A stretch of DNA of 64,000 nucleotides, from contig JAJEKV010000064.1 in assembly GCA_021234155.1 (NCBI GenBank), positions 5,518,001 through 5,582,000 on the forward strand. The letters are read 5' to 3'. The DNA is from Isoetes taiwanensis. Lineage: Eukaryota; Streptophyta; Lycopodiopsida; Isoetales; Isoetaceae. This document shows positions 60,779 through 64,000 of the stretch, one piece after another (the stretch's first letter is position 1; each line of letters opens with the position of its first letter). Both the position numbers and the translations under genes were made by a program. The notes below the pieces were generated by a model that ran no database searches, was not told where the DNA came from, and was given only the letters and a program-made list of their open reading frames with translations.

Positions 60779-63700
60779 ATGGATCGAATTTCTTGTTGGC
60801 GCGGGAATGATGTGAATCTTGGCACTACTCTCGCCAGTCTTCATATCTTCACATTTCGATGCATTGCTTTCAGGTTCGCGACGCATTGCTCTCAGATTTG
60901 CGCTTGTACCCAGCCTTCATTCTTCAAGAGTAAGTTCCCGTTGCATCTGATAAGCTTCTTACTTACTTTCTATTTTTGGGATTTGCTCATTTAAGAGTGT
61001 TTGTGGGCTTTATTTGTATCGTTTCATTTAGACTTTTTTTTTCTTCCCCCCTTTAGTGTCTGCAAGCGGAGCTGATAAAGGCAAAGGTCGGGAGGAGTCC
61101 AGTGAAGAGAAATTGACGAATTTCCTAGCCAATGTTCCACAAGACATCTTGTGTGCCTTGATGGCAGAACTGGAAAATAGGGTGCGAAGAAATCATGAAG
61201 GCCATGACTCAGGTACATCGTTCGGGCCATCAATGAAAGAAAAGGAGAAAAATCAAATGGAAATGGTGCCGAAGGAGAGGTCAGATCTAATTTGCATTCT
61301 TAGATCTTTTTAATTTCTTGGTTGCAAATGTCTTGGAGAGATTTCTTGGTTGCAAATGATGCAGCTCCTCAGAATTTATTCATGCTCTTTATTTATGCTC
61401 TTTCTCTTGTGCTCTTCATGTTCAGGTTTATATTTTTTAGCATCCCTTTTTCCGCTCGTCCAGTCTTCTTTCTTAAGGCTTTAATGATTGATAAAGATTT
61501 GCTCCAGTCCTCGCCTTTGTTTCAATGTGTAATTCTGCAAGTGCTGCACTGCTGGTTTCCAAGGGATCAAGATGCTGTCCTTCTTGTCCATGCTTGCAGA
61601 TCCTCAAAAGGAAATGCAATAATCAGCATGGATGTGCACTCTGAAATATAAGTTTCACTCCTCAATTTCCTCCATGCCCGGGGCCAATTCTCTTCTCTGC
61701 TTGAGAAGCTTCAAGCAGGCTGCTACGTTTGAGGGACTGGAACAAGGCTTTTCTATTATTAACACTCTGTAACATAGTCAGGACATGATTGGCTTAATTG
61801 TTAAGCACAACATTTTCTTAAACAGATATCTGTATAACCTAATGTCTTATCTGTCTACTTCGTTAGCATATGACTGGCTCTCCTTAGTTTTAGCATTGAT
61901 ACATTCCATTTCTGTAAAATTTTGAGCTTCCTAGCGTAGAGTTCCCTTCCTACTGTCCTTTGTATGCATGTATTTCCTGGTAACAAGGTATGATATGTCC
62001 CTTGTATGCATGTATTTCCTGGTAACAAGGTATGATATGATATCCTTCTGCGCAGCTGAGCAGTATCGTGATGCTTTTTAATGATATAATTGCAGGTCAT
62101 TGAAACGCCGCCAATCTACTAATTCTTCAAATAATTGTGCTGAAACATCTGCACAAGGAGCCCGCAGAAATTCAAAGAAGCAATCTGTCATTACAAACAG
62201 GCACGTGGTGCTTAGTTGCTCGTCTTCCTCTGACGATGAATGTGATGATATATCTGACCAAGATGATCCTAAGACTGACAATGACGCCTTAAAGGAGATT
62301 GATCTTTCCTACAATGTCCAATTTAGGAAGTTATCAAGGTCTCAGGTATGTGCAAAACTTAGTTTATGTTAGTCTTATCGTTATTATTTTGACACTTGTC
62401 ATCTCTATTGTTGTCAAACTGCTGCAGGTTTGTTTTCATAGAGGAGAATTGCTAATGGATGAAGCAGGGCGTGAGTTCGACCAGAAAGCATCAGATGCAT
62501 TGAAGACTTATTGTAGGGAGGTTGACAAGCTTTTTAGGGAGATTAAGCCACGACACTTGCAAAGAACTTTGAAGTACATCCATGAACAATTTGGTGATGG
62601 GCTATGCGAGGTGGACATCATCAGATTCTTGAAGAAGCGTTGGAGACATTGGAGGTTAGAGATTTCTATAAGCTTTAAAAGGTTATATCAATTGCATCTT
62701 ATAATTCTTTGTCTTATAATATCTCTGTTTTAATCCTTAGTGTCTGACAAGTATCTATGTTCTAAGTGTCTGTGCAACCCAATCTTCTGCACCCACGTAT
62801 CAGTCATATTTAAAATGCCCGCAAGGATCCAATTATCAATGACTCCTCAGACATGTAAATCCTCCTTAAGTCATTGCAGCCCTACGAGGAATTTAGGTCT
62901 GTTCTCACTGAACCTTTGTACGCTGCAGAGGCTCTTAAAAAAGAAAGCACCATTGGACTTTCTTCCAGCATCATTGGACTTGGAATATGGTCCCATTATG
63001 GCGGTCAAGAAAATCCAATTCATGCCTTATCTTCAAAGTAGACGTGTGCATGCAATTTCTACAATGCAAAGAACTTCGTTATAAATATATTCCATTTTAC
63101 TAGACATGCATTTCTACGTCATATAAGCTATCACACCTCTGTAACAAAACCACATACAACTTCAAAACTCAAGCAATCTTCCCTAAACGTTTTGTTGGAA
63201 TATGAAACTCCTTTATGTAGCATACACTTGTTAAAAAGGATTGCTAAAGCAATTTGTCTCCACTCTTGCTGAATTTTATCTTACCAGATAAACTCTTTTT
63301 ATATAATCACACTAATAGTAGTATTAGTTAATGATGTGTTCATAATGAGCACGAAATCTGAACTTTGCCTTTTTTCTCTGAATTTGGCTTCTATTATTGT
63401 TCTGCGATGGCATTTTTCATCCAAAGCTCCACTATATCAGTATAAAATTTCTCCACATGCATACACGATCATGTCTAGTAAGTCTGGTTTTCAGGAGTAG
63501 ATGCATCTAGCATAACTAACTTCTATGTTTGCCGGAGGATTTGGTAAGCCTTTAGCCAAACCATTTTAGAGTTTGGCATTCACATTTAGAAAAAAATTTC
63601 TCCACAGGGAGCCTAATCTGCTTTCTCGATGTTTAATGTTTGGTTCATTAAAAGCAGATAGGCATTCATTCATTGCGCTTTTTGTTGTTGTTTCATACTC

Positions 63701-64000
63701 ATTCACCCTAAGCCTGTTAGACTAATGTTCACTATGTAGTGTTAGTTCATAAAAGCAAATAGGCAAAAATCTCAATCTTTGCCTTCTGCACCGAGCAGCT
63801 ATTTTATTGTTGCATTGAATGCCAATTCCCCTAAGTCGCACATTTCTATATTATTGAGCTATTTTATTGTTGCATTGAATGCTAAACAACCATAAAAGTC
63901 GGATCTATCGATCACCATCCTCATTGCGGTTTGCAATACCATGCCTGGATTGAAAACCTATAGATCACCTTTTCGCTTTTACCTTCCTTTTGTTCCTTCT
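60779..64000 (+). pseudogene. CACTA second gene, copy 2, partial
   Basis: Mirrors 41694 onward: MDRISCWRGNDVNLGTTLAS; SASGADKGKGREESSEEKL at 61059; RRQSTNSSNNCAETSAQGAR at 62104 after a good acceptor (ATTGCAG); TCTCAG/GTATGT donor at about 62345; and EAGREFDQKASDALKTYCRE at about 62461 after CTGCAG. The splice sites here look better than in copy 1. It continues past the window. Confidence 0.6.

Larger units (their letters stand above)
57757..64000. mobile_element. Second, 5'/left-truncated CACTA copy, runs off the window
   Basis: Colinear with 38733 to about 44900 of the first element. It starts abruptly inside the intron between exons 5 and 6 of the transposase, so the left TIR, exons 6-8 and the DUF4216 region are missing. 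Long stretches (about 58190-58790) are identical to copy 1 including introns, while others are full of small indels. Confidence 0.92.

Noticed and set aside
1..64000. tRNA, rRNA and CRISPR-type features
   Set aside because: Looked for conserved tRNA arms (GGTTCGAATCC-like) and regular spacer arrays. The only tRNA-related matches are retroelement primer sites, and the only regular arrays are the tandem repeats listed.

Overview
This is plant nuclear DNA. It is AT-rich and intron-bearing (GT...AG introns of about 60-130 bp, plus longer ones), with a PLS-type PPR gene, a plant EF-hand cation exchanger retrocopy, an ARG1-type DnaJ gene and plant CACTA, Copia, MULE-like and LINE elements. The PPR style and the element mix suggest a seed-free vascular plant (fern or lycophyte); that part is inference. 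Only three coding units look intact or nearly so: the PPR gene (about 9.2-10.8 kb, with an eroded 3' end), the ARG1-like DnaJ gene (27.7-30.6 kb, 11 exons, 402 aa) and the CACTA transposase (36.8-41.4 kb, 8 exons, 1235 aa). Almost everything else recognisable is transposon or transposon relic.

Layout. 0-2.1 kb: MULE-like transposase pseudogene (-). 3.1-3.6 kb: GC-rich tandem array built on the palindrome GGGTTCGCTTGGGCGAACCC. 5.9-7.4 kb: probable solo LTR. 9.2-11.1 kb: PPR gene and its decayed tail. 12.2-14.0 kb: intronless, poly(A)-tailed NCL exchanger retrocopy between 13-bp target-site duplications. 17.7-18.3 kb: unidentified coding-like segment. 18.7-22.0 kb: LINE (-) lacking its 3' half. 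23.6-23.9 kb: long inverted repeat. 24.1-26.0 kb: decayed Crypton/DUF3504-type tyrosine recombinase (-). 27.7-30.6 kb: DnaJ gene. 31.8-34.5 kb: gag-only Copia element with identical LTRs and a 5-bp TSD, sitting inside an older reading frame. 34.8-35.1 kb: short poly(A) retroposon with a 13-bp TSD. 35.6-48.2 kb: GC-rich repeats and a 321-bp tandem duplication whose second copy is split by a complete 11.8-kb CACTA element. 52.7-53.2 kb: second fragment of the tyrosine-recombinase family. 55.4-57.8 kb: LINE 3' fragment and LTR-element remnant. 57.8-64 kb: second, truncated and damaged copy of the same CACTA element, running off the window.

Functional links are few. The DnaJ and PPR genes are unrelated housekeeping or organellar-type genes. 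Inside the CACTA element the minus-strand TNP2-type transposase and the divergent plus-strand second gene form the usual two-gene En/Spm arrangement, and the element keeps its TIRs and 3-bp TSD, so it may be autonomous. The most unusual items are the plant Crypton-like recombinase family, the Copia leader repeats with a compensatory hairpin change, and the retrocopy with a clear TSD.
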